Of a DNA stretch of 64,000 nucleotides, positions 26,918-35,593 are shown piece after piece (the first letter of the stretch is position 1; every line of letters begins with the position of its first letter). The notes below the pieces were generated by a model. The model had not been told where the DNA came from. It saw only the letters and a list, made by a program, of their open reading frames with translations, and searched no databases. A program made the translations under genes and the position numbers. This DNA comes from Chloroflexota bacterium (GTDB lineage Bacteria > Chloroflexota > Anaerolineae > Aggregatilineales > Phototrophicaceae), in contig JAIUNI010000001.1 of NCBI GenBank assembly GCA_020161935.1, positions 1,054,001 to 1,118,000 of the forward strand, in the 5' to 3' direction.

Positions 26918-27925
26918 TTACGTTCCGCCAAGCGCTAACCAGATATTCTGGCGTAAACGAGCCTTACTCAGGGGTCTTTCAAGATAAACATCCACCTGAG
27001 ACACAGCTTGGGTCAATGATGTATCCTCAGGTACGGCGTGGTCGGCAATCAAGATAATCGGCAGGTATCGCAGTTTCGAAACTTCTCTTAACTTGCCGAC
27101 GACCTCCCAAGCGTGCATATCGGGAAGCTGCATATCCATAATCAGCAAATCGAAGTGTTCATCTTCAAGTCGCTCTAACGCTTCATCAGTGGACGCTGCC
27201 ACCTCAATCGCGATTTTAAGGTCAAGGCTGAGGTTATAGATCAGCTTTCGGTCATCCAGCGTTCCAACCAGTAGCAGGAGCCTTTTACCCGCCGTTACCG
27301 TCGTATCACTCTGGCTGGCGATAATCGCCGCTAACTCCGACGTTTCCTCTGACGGGCGTAGTTCATGGACGAGTTGACTATCACGCAGTTCGACATTTGC
27401 GAACGCGACGACCGAGTTAGCAAAACCCTGCGGTTCGAGTTCTAAAAGCTGCTGCCGGATCGACTCTGCCCGATCAAAATCACCGAACAACACCCCATCG
27501 ACACCGGTAATCGCAACCTCGCCGGAACGCAGCTCTGCCGCGCAAGTTTCTGCTAATATTGACTGCTGGAGAAAAACCTGAACATTCGCGAGGTCTGTCT
27601 CCGGCAGCATGGTGTTAATGTAATAAGAACGCACCCGCTGCTGTTTCTTCTCACCGGAGTAATGCGGGTCATAGACGTGCGGTTCGGGCAGCCCGATCAC
27701 CCAGACATACGCGCTGTTGTAATGGTCAATCCGTCCTGCAACTTTAAGGCGTTCTAATTCCGCGTCACTCGCAGGGCTGTTCTGCACACCGGGGATGAGT
27801 TTGACTATTTGCCCGGCGTATAAATCTTGCCCGCGATCACTGTTGAGTTGAACAATCGTCGCGCCCAACGTATTTACAAAGACAAAATGCCGAGGGACAG
27901 CGGTTCCGTTATATGCTTTGGTCAT
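26918..27925 (-). CDS. Protein with a C-terminal receiver (REC) domain
   Basis: A 335-residue protein. Residues 1-200 form a region I do not recognise. The C-terminal 120 residues are a response-regulator receiver domain: acidic pair Asp224-Asp225 (GTLDDRK), phospho-acceptor Asp264 in DLLIMDMQLPD, and a Thr/Ser region before it. At the place of the usual conserved Lys is Arg317 (LERPLS). There is no DNA-binding output domain. No histidine kinase lies nearby. It is next to the AAA ATPase gene, which could be its partner (inference). Confidence 0.8.
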   Translation of the reverse strand: MTKAYNGTAVPRHFVFVNTLGATIVQLNSDRGQDLYAGQIVKLIPGVQNSPASDAELERLKVAGRIDHYNSAYVWVIGLPEPHVYDPHYSGEKKQQRVRSYYINTMLPETDLANVQVFLQQSILAETCAAELRSGEVAITGVDGVLFGDFDRAESIRQQLLELEPQGFANSVVAFANVELRDSQLVHELRPSEETSELAAIIASQSDTTVTAGKRLLLLVGTLDDRKLIYNLSLDLKIAIEVAASTDEALERLEDEHFDLLIMDMQLPDMHAWEVVGKLREVSKLRYLPIILIADHAVPEDTSLTQAVSQVDVYLERPLSKARLRQNIWLALGGT

Positions 27926-27996
27926 TAGCTTCTGTCAGGCCGCGCCTGCTCCTGATTAAAGTCCTGATTGTACAGTTGTCTCCGCCGCGCTACAAA

Positions 27997-29376
27997 CTAC
28001 AGCTTCACGAAATAGGAAGCAGCCGCACGGTCGAGTAATTCTCGCGTCAATGCAGGCGGCTGATTCAGGTAACTCGCAATATCAATTAGCTGGTTCAAAA
28101 TGTCGCGTGGATGCACGCTGCGAAGTGGACGGTCATGGTTGATATACCATTCCTTCAGCAGATAAGCGAGTGCCTGCTCATCATATCGCACCTTCTTAAC
28201 ATCACACATGCGCTTGAAGATCTCGCGGAAATCTTCATAGCTGGGGTCGGTGACTTCGATCTTGTGCCGAATACGGCGCAGGAACGCTTCGTCAACCAGT
28301 TCACGGGGATCAAGGTTGGTCGAGAAAACAATCAGCACGAAGAATGGAATTTCAATCTTACGTCCGGTATGCAGGGTCAGGAAGTCCACGCCTTTTTCGA
28401 GCGGAACAATCCAGCGGTTGAGCAAATCGCGTGGGCGCACCTGCTGGCGACCAAAGTCGTCAATCAGGAACATGCCGCCATTGGCCTTCACTTGGAACGG
28501 TGCTTCGTAGAACTTATTTGTATCATCATAGACCAAATCAAGCCCTGCCAGCGTCAGCTCGCCACCGACCATAATCATCGGGCGCTTAATGCGAATCCAG
28601 CGCGGGTCAGAAATCATACCCGTGGCCTGCTTCACCGAGCCTTTTTCAGAAAGCACATGGTTCACATCATCGAATACGCGGATGACCTGCCCGTCGACAT
28701 CAATCGCGTACGGTATCCACATATCGTCGCCCAGAATGAGCCGACCAACCACTTCCGCAATCGTCGTCTTACCATTACCGGGGGGTCCATAGAGAAATAT
28801 CGAGCGTCCCGAATTGATAGCAGGGCCAACTCGCCCCAGCATATCCTCGGAAATAACCAAGTGGTTGAGTACTTGCTTTAACTCGGTTTCGTGAACCACC
28901 AGTCGCTCACGGTTCTGCGCCTTTAGCGATTCAATATATTGTTCAAGCGTAACCGGCGCGGCACCCGCATATTGAGAGCGTTCCGAAGCCTCACGCGCTT
29001 TCTCAGCGCCCTTCTGCGAAATAATATACTGGTACGATGACTCACCAAACCCGCCCGCGCCGCGAACTTCGATATATTTTTCACGCTTCAAGAAGTCAAT
29101 AATGGTTTCCAAAACACCTGTATAAGGCAGTTTTACGATTTCAGCAATTTCATGACCCGCGAGAACACCGCCGAGATAAAGCACCTTCAACACGAGGTCA
29201 GCCACATTCAGCATATTCAGGCCGGTATCTTCAAGTTGGGTCAGTGGTGGTGGAGTCCAGCCGTCCTTCGACTGTTGACCGCTTGCCCCTCCCATCGCCC
29301 CTGCTGCACCGATAGGGCCGGTAAGTTTTTTAATCTGCTGCGGGCGCGGGGCATTTCGATTCGTTTGGTCAGTCAT
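27997..29376 (-). CDS. AAA-family ATPase with N-terminal winged-helix region
   Basis: A 459-residue cytoplasmic ATPase. The first 40 residues are Gly/Gln-rich and disordered. Residues about 55-130 look like a winged-helix domain (VLAGHEIAEIVKLPYTGVLE, then IIDFLKREKYIEV). The AAA module has Walker A GPPGNGKT (197-204), Walker B MFLIDDFG and an arginine-rich C-terminal part (RRIRHKIEV). This domain order is known from a family of bacterial ATPases whose job is undefined, sometimes near pilus or regulatory genes. It is transcribed toward the receiver-domain gene. Confidence 0.82.
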   Translation of the reverse strand: MTDQTNRNAPRPQQIKKLTGPIGAAGAMGGASGQQSKDGWTPPPLTQLEDTGLNMLNVADLVLKVLYLGGVLAGHEIAEIVKLPYTGVLETIIDFLKREKYIEVRGAGGFGESSYQYIISQKGAEKAREASERSQYAGAAPVTLEQYIESLKAQNRERLVVHETELKQVLNHLVISEDMLGRVGPAINSGRSIFLYGPPGNGKTTIAEVVGRLILGDDMWIPYAIDVDGQVIRVFDDVNHVLSEKGSVKQATGMISDPRWIRIKRPMIMVGGELTLAGLDLVYDDTNKFYEAPFQVKANGGMFLIDDFGRQQVRPRDLLNRWIVPLEKGVDFLTLHTGRKIEIPFFVLIVFSTNLDPRELVDEAFLRRIRHKIEVTDPSYEDFREIFKRMCDVKKVRYDEQALAYLLKEWYINHDRPLRSVHPRDILNQLIDIASYLNQPPALTRELLDRAAASYFVKL

Positions 29377-29658
29377 TACGGCCTCCAGCCACTCTCAACT
29401 GAAATTGCTAGTCTGATTGGGTTAAGAACCCATGTATAAAGCGTTGTTTATAATGAGCCTAAAAGCATTATATTGGGAAGTGCGATGGAACGCGCGTTCA
29501 ATATGTAAGGTTGTGACCAATTCTTAACCCCCTGCCAACCGTTTTGTAATATGCTTAGAGGCGCATGTGTTGAAGCGCGAGCGGCAATTTGTCAAGGTTC
29601 GTCGACACACACGTCATTATTTTTCTGCTGCTGGAGAAAGCGGCTGAGGGGGTGAAGG
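29377..29658. other. Intergenic stretch at the left border of the accessory block
   Basis: It holds the divergent leader regions of the AAA ATPase and of the winged-helix gene. AT-rich up to about 29560, then GC-rich. No promoter stands out and no gene is seen. Confidence 0.5.
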
Positions 29659-30093
29659 GTGAGACTGACACGATTGGATTGCGATGTGTGGAAGTACCTG
29701 AGTAGCTGCTTCGAGGCGGGGACTGGCTCGCCGAGTGTCTCGGAGGTGGCGGCGGCGGTTCACTGCGGTCGGTCGGCGGTGACGGAAGCCCTGACGAAGC
29801 TCGAATTTCGCGGGATTGTCCGGTGGCGGTGGCTGGGCGATGGGCAGCGGCGGGCGGCGCGGGGGTGCTTGACGGTGCAGGTATATCGGGACGCGACCGA
29901 AAGTGAGGCGCTGGCGGCGGCGGTGCAGCGGCAAGCGGAGGTGGAGGCGGCTGCGGCGGGGCTTCCGGCGTGGGGGGACAAAAACCTGACGCTGATCGAT
30001 AAGTTCGTCCTCGACGATCTGCGGCATGACGCGGCGAACTGGCGCGGTATGCTGGAACGGCAGCGGGCGAAACGGATGCGGGCGCGGCGGTAA
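29659..30093 (+). CDS. Winged-helix DNA-binding protein (accessory)
   Basis: A 144-residue protein starting with GTG at 29659, preceded by a G-rich ribosome site (GAGGGGG and GAAGG). The N-terminal part looks like a winged helix: LSSCFEAGTGSPSVSEVAAA, then CGRSAVTEALTKLEFRGIV (recognition helix and wing). The C-terminal half is helical and very Arg/Ala-rich, ending KRMRARR. It may be a repressor or a replication/maintenance protein of a mobile element. Base composition is far GC-richer than in the flanking core genes, and a strong terminator follows. Confidence 0.65.
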   Translation: MRLTRLDCDVWKYLSSCFEAGTGSPSVSEVAAAVHCGRSAVTEALTKLEFRGIVRWRWLGDGQRRAARGCLTVQVYRDATESEALAAAVQRQAEVEAAAAGLPAWGDKNLTLIDKFVLDDLRHDAANWRGMLERQRAKRMRARR

Positions 30094-30141
30094 GACTTCG
30101 ACCTTGTTCCACGAGTGAAACAAACCGAAAAGAAACCATCG

Positions 30142-30163
30142 AGCCGAGCGTATCGGCTTTTTT
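30142..30163 (+). terminator. Rho-independent terminator after the winged-helix gene
   Basis: AGCCGA (30142-30147) pairs with TCGGCT (30153-30158), loop GCGTA, followed directly by TTTTTT. Confidence 0.85.
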
Positions 30164-30637
30164 GTTCGCTACAGGTTTCGCTCGGACGCGGGGACGGCGT
30201 TCGCTACAAACCCCGCCGGACGCGACCAACGTTGGAGGAGGACGGAGCGGCGAGGAGCAAGGAGAGAGGCAAGAGGCGGAGGTACTCCGAACGCCCGCAG
30301 CCGAACGACGCAGCGACGACACCAGCGGAGGACGACGACCCCCACAAAGAGCCGAGCGCACGGGGGCTTGGCGCGAGGCGATGGCAAGGGAGGCGGAAGG
30401 GCGGCGTTTCCGAGCAGCCCCCGCGAGGGGCGACGAGAACGCAAGAGCAGCCAAGTTCCCTACCCCACAAGTTCGGAAGCCGGATGGTATTTCTCCGCCC
30501 GCCCGCCCCCCGGCGCGACAAGCCAAGCTGCCACCATGCGGAACGGTCGCTATCCTGCCCCGCTGCCGGACGACTATCGAAAAAGGGGGAAGCTGCCCAC
30601 CACAACCAACCAAAATTTTTATCGTGAACGGAACGTA
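30164..30637. other. GC-rich block without a convincing gene, between two terminators
   Basis: All frames are largely open because the DNA is very GC-rich, but the possible products are Arg/Pro/Gly-rich and mutually overlapping, which is not what a real gene looks like. Strand bias is strong: about 30231-30285 is almost all purine on the plus strand. GTTCGCTACA is directly repeated at 30164 and 30199. It could be a decayed gene, a non-coding RNA or a replication/partition region of a mobile element. Confidence 0.45.
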
Positions 30638-30710
30638 ATAAAAACGAGCGCAGACCTGGTGAATGGGTGCGCTCGTCGTTTTTATGAAGTGAGAGGTGAA
30701 CGATAAAAAT
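30615..30710. repeat. Inverted repeat flanking the bidirectional terminator
   Basis: ATTTTTATCGT (30615-30625) and ACGATAAAAAT (30700-30710) are inverted copies on either side of the terminator at 30638-30684. Confidence 0.6.
30638..30684. terminator. Bidirectional terminator at the end of the small-gene cassette
   Basis: ACGAGCGCA (30644-30652) pairs with TGCGCTCGT (30668-30676). It is flanked by AAAA on the left and TTTTTA on the right, so it can act in both directions. It lies 30 bp past the stop of the cassette's last gene. Confidence 0.85.
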
Positions 30711-30713
30711 TCG

Positions 30714-31142
30714 CTATTGGCTGTCGGCTTCGATGTCGGCGACGCGCTCCATGTCGGCGGCGACGGCGACCAGACCTGCCACCAAAACCACGATCTGCTG
30801 ATGCAGCGACTGGATAACCTCGATGATGGCGAGTTCGTCCGGGGTTTGGGGGTCGGTTTCGACTTCGACCACTTCTGTCCACTCCATCATCTTCTTTCCA
30901 TTTTCGAGTGTGATCTCGTAAGGCTGGCGCATGTCGAGAAGATCGGGGTCGCTGTCGTCGAGGGGGTGCAGGTGCGGCAGCGCTTTCTCGATTAGACCCA
31001 ACGCGGCGCGGGCATGGGCGGCGGCGATTGTCCAGTAACGGTGATCGTCGGGGTTGGTGACGGATAGCTCGGCGATGACGGCCATCGATTGCTTCAACTG
31101 CCGGAGTTGGCGGCGCTGGTCGAGGGTGAAGTAGCTGGTCAT
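30714..31142 (-). CDS. Unknown helical protein, last gene of an IS110-linked cassette
   Basis: A 142-residue protein with no family that I recognise. It appears almost fully helical: an N-terminal part (YFTLDQRRQLRQLKQSMAVI), a central acidic stretch (HPLDDSDPDLLD) and a C-terminal hydrophobic helix (LHQQIVVLVAGLVAVAA) that may pack against a partner or the membrane. The ATG at 31142 has AAAGGA 8 nt upstream, inside the preceding small gene. It is the last of three coupled genes and ends at a strong terminator. Confidence 0.6.
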   Translation of the reverse strand: MTSYFTLDQRRQLRQLKQSMAVIAELSVTNPDDHRYWTIAAAHARAALGLIEKALPHLHPLDDSDPDLLDMRQPYEITLENGKKMMEWTEVVEVETDPQTPDELAIIEVIQSLHQQIVVLVAGLVAVAADMERVADIEADSQ

Positions 31143-31144
31143 GG

Positions 31145-31273
31145 TTACATTCCTTTCAGGCGAATAAGGACGGTCAGAAAGCGGATGTCGTTGAGCAGGT
31201 GTCCGCGCTGGTGATCGCTTTTGGCGCAGCGCAGGGCGCAGAAGTACGAGTGACGTATCTGGCGGAGGGTCAT
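31145..31273 (-). CDS. 42-residue basic small protein, middle gene of the cassette
   Basis: A small gene with 42 codons. The ATG at 31273 overlaps the stop of the 85-residue gene as ATGA, and its TAA at 31145 is 2 bp before the ATG of the next gene. The product begins MTLRQIRHSYFCALRCAKSD and is rich in Arg, Leu and His, with two Cys. The exact fit between its neighbours, with stop-start coupling on one side and the ribosome site of the next gene inside it, argues that it is translated. No function can be assigned; its translation may serve mainly to couple the flanking genes. Confidence 0.55.
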   Translation of the reverse strand: MTLRQIRHSYFCALRCAKSDHQRGHLLNDIRFLTVLIRLKGM

Positions 31274-31527
31274 TTTTCGAGTACCTCGACTTCATCGAAC
31301 CCACGAATGGATTTGGGCGCACGAGGCCACAAGACAATGACCAGCGGCACGTCCTGCTGCACTGCGAGGCGCATTCGCTCATGTATCTGGTGCTGCTGCT
31401 GGTAGGTCAACCTGTAGCCGCGACTGCTAAAGTTGATCTGGTCGCCGAGCATGAGGATATGACTGACATTATCGAAGCGGACGGTGATGGGTTGCCCAGA
31501 CTTCGATTGAGGGGTGGTGGGGTTCAT
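31270..31527 (-). CDS. Unknown 85-residue protein, first gene of the cassette
   Basis: An 85-residue soluble protein of unknown family. AAGGA 8 nt before the ATG supports the start. The sequence suggests a mixed alpha/beta fold: VRFDNVSHILMLGDQINFSS, a helix YQQQHQIHERMRLAV, then a strand VPLVIVLWP. It starts 39 bp after the stop of the IS110 transposase on the same strand; TATATATA at 31541-31548 could be a -10 region of its own promoter. It is coupled to the 42-residue gene by an ATGA overlap. Confidence 0.6.
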   Translation of the reverse strand: MNPTTPQSKSGQPITVRFDNVSHILMLGDQINFSSRGYRLTYQQQHQIHERMRLAVQQDVPLVIVLWPRAPKSIRGFDEVEVLEK

Positions 31528-31566
31528 GAGACACTTCCTTTATATATAACGGTCGAGAGTGACCGA

Positions 31567-32733
31567 TTACGAACCTGAGTAGTGGTAAGGCTGCCCAGAT
31601 CGGGCGATACCGGATAGGATGCGGACGAGCTTGGCTTTGGTGGCTGCCATGTCCTGCGTCCGGTCGTGATAGTCGAGAATGGGGTTTTTGCCGAAGTTGG
31701 GCGAGAGGAGGCGCATTGCCCAGAGGTGAAGCTGACCCATCGCCGGGCGATAACCTTTTCGGTTTTTGCGGGTCTTGTTGATGTCGCCGGAGATCGAGGA
31801 CAGCGGTGACACACCACAAGCCGACTTGAAACTATCGACACCGATGTCAGAGGCATAGCCCTGCGTGGCAACGTGCAGACAGGCGATGGCTATATCCGAG
31901 GCGGCGGGTACGGTGCGCCAGAGGGCGGTGAGTTCGGCGAAGGGCGGACATTCGATGGCGGCGATAATTTGCTGCTCAAGGGTTTCGGCCTGTAGTTCGT
32001 AAAGCCTGATCTGGTTCGCGAGTTCGCTGATGCTGGTGGCAACAATGGGGTTGCCCTCGATGTTGGAACATTCGTTTATCAACCGGGCAATGGCGGCGCG
32101 GCTGGCATGGTGCAGGTCGGCAAACTCCGGTGTTAGGGCGTAGCGGTGCAGATCAGCCGGGGTGACAATGCCCTGCGCGGCGAGGGGCATCCATGTGGCG
32201 CGACGGATGGCGAGTGAAGGCCAGAGGGAATGTCCAAAGGCGTTGATCTGATTGCGGGCGCGAGTGCCGAAGCGGGTTGCCCGGACGTAGGCGTTCACCC
32301 GGAGGCGCAAGTCACCGATTACAGACGCTAAATGCTGATCGAACAACTTGAGGCCGATAATCTCCTCGCCCTGCCCCAGCTTGTGGGCGACAAGTGCGAG
32401 GGTGCGGGCATCGAGTGCGTCGGTCTTGCTGGACGAGACGAAGGCTTTACGGATGGCTTTGGTCTGGGTGGTGTTGAGCAGCCAGAGTTGGGCGGAAGGC
32501 CGCCACAAGCTGAGAACGGTGGCGAGTGGCGTGAGTAAATGCCAACCAGTCGGCTCGGCGACAATGAGCGCATCCGGGTCGATTAGATCGAGAAGCCGGG
32601 TGTACCAGAGGGTATCTTCATACTCGATGCGGGCGACCGGGTATTTGCGAGGGCTGCTGCCGTCGTGCCATGAGACATCGAGCGCTTTTTTACCGACATC
32701 GACACCGATGTGGGAGTGGGGAGTGAGTGTCAT
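31567..32733 (-). CDS. IS110-family transposase (DEDD recombinase)
   Basis: A 388-residue transposase of the IS110/IS902 family. The RuvC-like domain has Asp12 (GVDVGKKALDV), Glu60 (VAEPTGW) and Asp105/Asp108 (KTDALDA). The C-terminal Tnp domain has the serine-bearing stretch CGVSPLSSISG followed by RKGYRPAMGQLHLWAM. The usual PGIG helix-hairpin-helix motif is replaced by VPAASD, a mild divergence. Full length and apparently intact. IS110 elements lack inverted terminal repeats, so ends cannot be set from sequence alone. A 247-bp non-coding leader precedes it, and a three-gene cassette follows on the same strand. Confidence 0.93.
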   Translation of the reverse strand: MTLTPHSHIGVDVGKKALDVSWHDGSSPRKYPVARIEYEDTLWYTRLLDLIDPDALIVAEPTGWHLLTPLATVLSLWRPSAQLWLLNTTQTKAIRKAFVSSSKTDALDARTLALVAHKLGQGEEIIGLKLFDQHLASVIGDLRLRVNAYVRATRFGTRARNQINAFGHSLWPSLAIRRATWMPLAAQGIVTPADLHRYALTPEFADLHHASRAAIARLINECSNIEGNPIVATSISELANQIRLYELQAETLEQQIIAAIECPPFAELTALWRTVPAASDIAIACLHVATQGYASDIGVDSFKSACGVSPLSSISGDINKTRKNRKGYRPAMGQLHLWAMRLLSPNFGKNPILDYHDRTQDMAATKAKLVRILSGIARSGQPYHYSGS

Positions 32734-32940
32734 GCTTGCCTGCCTGCTCTATTAGTTTGCAGTCAATCACGGTGATCGCTGCGTTATTGGGTTGCAGTCT
32801 AACAAGCGACAGTTGTCAGCGCTTTATAATGCCAGCAGTCGGCTACGCCGCCGCTATATAGTACCTGCGCTTCCTGTCGTTGACACTCACTATAACTACT
32901 AATATAGTACACTCAAGATACAACACAAGCAGTCTAAAGT
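32734..32940 (-). ncRNA. Candidate bridge-RNA region in the IS110 leader
   Basis: In the IS110 group of this family, the non-coding end upstream of the transposase gene encodes a bridge RNA that pairs with donor and target DNA. The region here is non-coding, of fitting size, and contains stem-loops: AAGCGACA/TGTC...GCTT at 32804-32824 and CGGC-TAC-GCCG near 32844-32854. TTGCAGTC is repeated at 32757 and 32792, as might be expected of paired guide loops. The call is by position and structure only. Confidence 0.35.
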
Positions 32941-32980
32941 CGCATTTACAGTACCGTTCATCTGCGGTGGTTTTAACAAT

Positions 32981-33592
32981 ATGATCGACCAAATTCAATG
33001 GTTAGGGCATGGTGGCTTCTTCATCCAAGGCCCGCCCCTTATTTACATCAATCCGTCCCTCGTGACGCGCAACACGTTTCTCGCGGATGTTATCCTCGTC
33101 GGACATCATCACGATGAACACTTCTCGGTCGCCAGTATCAACAAACTCCGCGGCCCCCAAACGCGCATCTTAACAAATGAGCATCTCGCCAAAGAGATTG
33201 AGGGCAGCCAAATTATCCGTCCGTGGCAGAGTATGATGGTTGACCGCGCCGGAATCAAAGCAATTCCGGCTTACTCACCCAACAGCTTGATACATCCTCA
33301 AAGCGATGGAGGCTTAGGGTTCGTCATTTCCATCAATTATTATGACATCTACTATGCGGGTGATACGCAAATTATCCCTGAAATGAATACTATTCACCCC
33401 GACATCGCCATTTTACCGATTGACGGACGTGGCACGCTCACCGTCGATGAAGCGGTTGAAGTCGTCAAAATGATGCGTCCACGCTGGGTAATACCGTGCA
33501 ACTGGGGCATCGCTACACAAGCGGATGCACGGTTGTTCAAAAAAGCAGTAGGCGGTCGCGCAGAGGTCATCCTCCCCCAACTCACAGAATAA
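32981..33592 (+). CDS. MBL-fold hydrolase (UlaG/UPF0173-like)
   Basis: A 203-residue metallo-beta-lactamase-fold protein of the short UlaG-like type. It opens with QWLGHGGFFIQ and has GHHHDEH as the first metal motif, GDT (YYAGDTQIIP) as the third, and a C-terminal His-less IPCNWG where many relatives have IPxHxG. The first motif reads HxHxEH instead of HxHxDH, and the final His appears replaced by Asn, so metal binding may be altered or the protein may be inactive. Substrate unknown. It is transcribed away from the IS110 leader and converges with clpX. Confidence 0.8.
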   Translation: MIDQIQWLGHGGFFIQGPPLIYINPSLVTRNTFLADVILVGHHHDEHFSVASINKLRGPQTRILTNEHLAKEIEGSQIIRPWQSMMVDRAGIKAIPAYSPNSLIHPQSDGGLGFVISINYYDIYYAGDTQIIPEMNTIHPDIAILPIDGRGTLTVDEAVEVVKMMRPRWVIPCNWGIATQADARLFKKAVGGRAEVILPQLTE

Positions 33593-33625
33593 AAAACAGC
33601 GGACGTGGTGTCCGCTGTATTATTC
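33591..33625. terminator. Bidirectional terminator between the MBL-fold gene and clpX
   Basis: Perfect 8-bp stem CAGCGGAC (33597-33604) with GTCCGCTG (33610-33617), loop GTGGT. AAAAAA lies on the left and TATTATT on the right, so it can end transcripts from both sides. Confidence 0.85.
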
Positions 33626-33649
33626 AACTTTATCTAAATGATCTTATGC

Positions 33650-34941
<1,292 letters not shown>

Positions 34942-34945
<4 letters not shown>

Positions 34946-35565
34946 GCCTTACCGTTCTCCTTGGCCGTACCGTTCGGGGTGGAGCCCAGTACCGAGTCAA
35001 TCAAGCCATACTTAACAGCTTGTTCAGCCGTGAAGTAAATATCGCGGTCAGTGTCGCGCTCAAGCACTTCACGTTCCTGTCCAGTGTGCTTCACGAAAAT
35101 GTTATTCAACATATCCTTCAAGCGCATGATTTCATTCGCCTGAATAACAATGTCAGAAGCCTGTCCCTGTGCGCCACCTAAGGGTTGGTGCAAGTGGATC
35201 GTCGCGTTCGGCAGTGCGTAACGCAGACCATGTTCACCGGCTGTCAGCAGTACCGTACCGAAACTGGCAGTCAAACCAATCGCCACGGTGCTGACCGGCG
35301 AGGAAATTTGCTGCATCGCATCATAAATCGCCAAACCGGCGTAAATCACGCCACCGGGCGAGTTGATGTACATATTGATCTGACGATCCGGGTCTTCCTG
35401 CTGCAAGTAGAGAAGCTGCGCGACAGTCAAGTTCGCAACTTGATCGTTAATCGGGGTACCCAACAAAACAATCCGATTACGCAAAAGCAGTGAGAAAATA
35501 TCATACGCACGTTCACCGCGCGCACCCTGCTCAATGACCATCGGAATGACGTTAAATGCATCCAT
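34942..35565 (-). CDS. clpP: ATP-dependent Clp protease, proteolytic subunit
   Basis: A 207-residue ClpP serine protease. The catalytic triad is visible as Ser in TASFGTVLL, His in IHLHQPLGG and Asp in [10 protein letters not shown]. It forms the tetradecameric chamber that degrades proteins delivered by ClpX. GGAG lies 10 nt before the ATG. It sits 28 bp downstream of tig and overlaps clpX by four bases. The usual GxSASMA region reads GLTASFGT, a mild variant. Confidence 0.97.
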
Positions 35566-35593
35566 TACAGTGATTCTCCTTACTGTTCGTTAA

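Larger units (their letters stand above)
31567..32960 (-). mobile_element. IS110-family insertion sequence (approximate extent)
   Basis: It comprises the transposase gene plus its non-coding leader up to near 32960. Exact ends are unknown because the family has no clear terminal repeats and makes little or no target duplication. Whether the three small genes downstream belong to the element is open. Confidence 0.5.

Noticed and set aside
29555..30613. Open frame of 352 codons on the minus strand
   Set aside because: It is antisense to the winged-helix gene, crosses a terminator and is Pro/Arg/Ser-rich low-complexity sequence produced by high GC.
30115..30638. Overlapping open frames on the plus strand, 112-170 codons
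   Set aside because: Three frames are open at once with low-complexity products, and two of them cross the terminator at 30142-30163.
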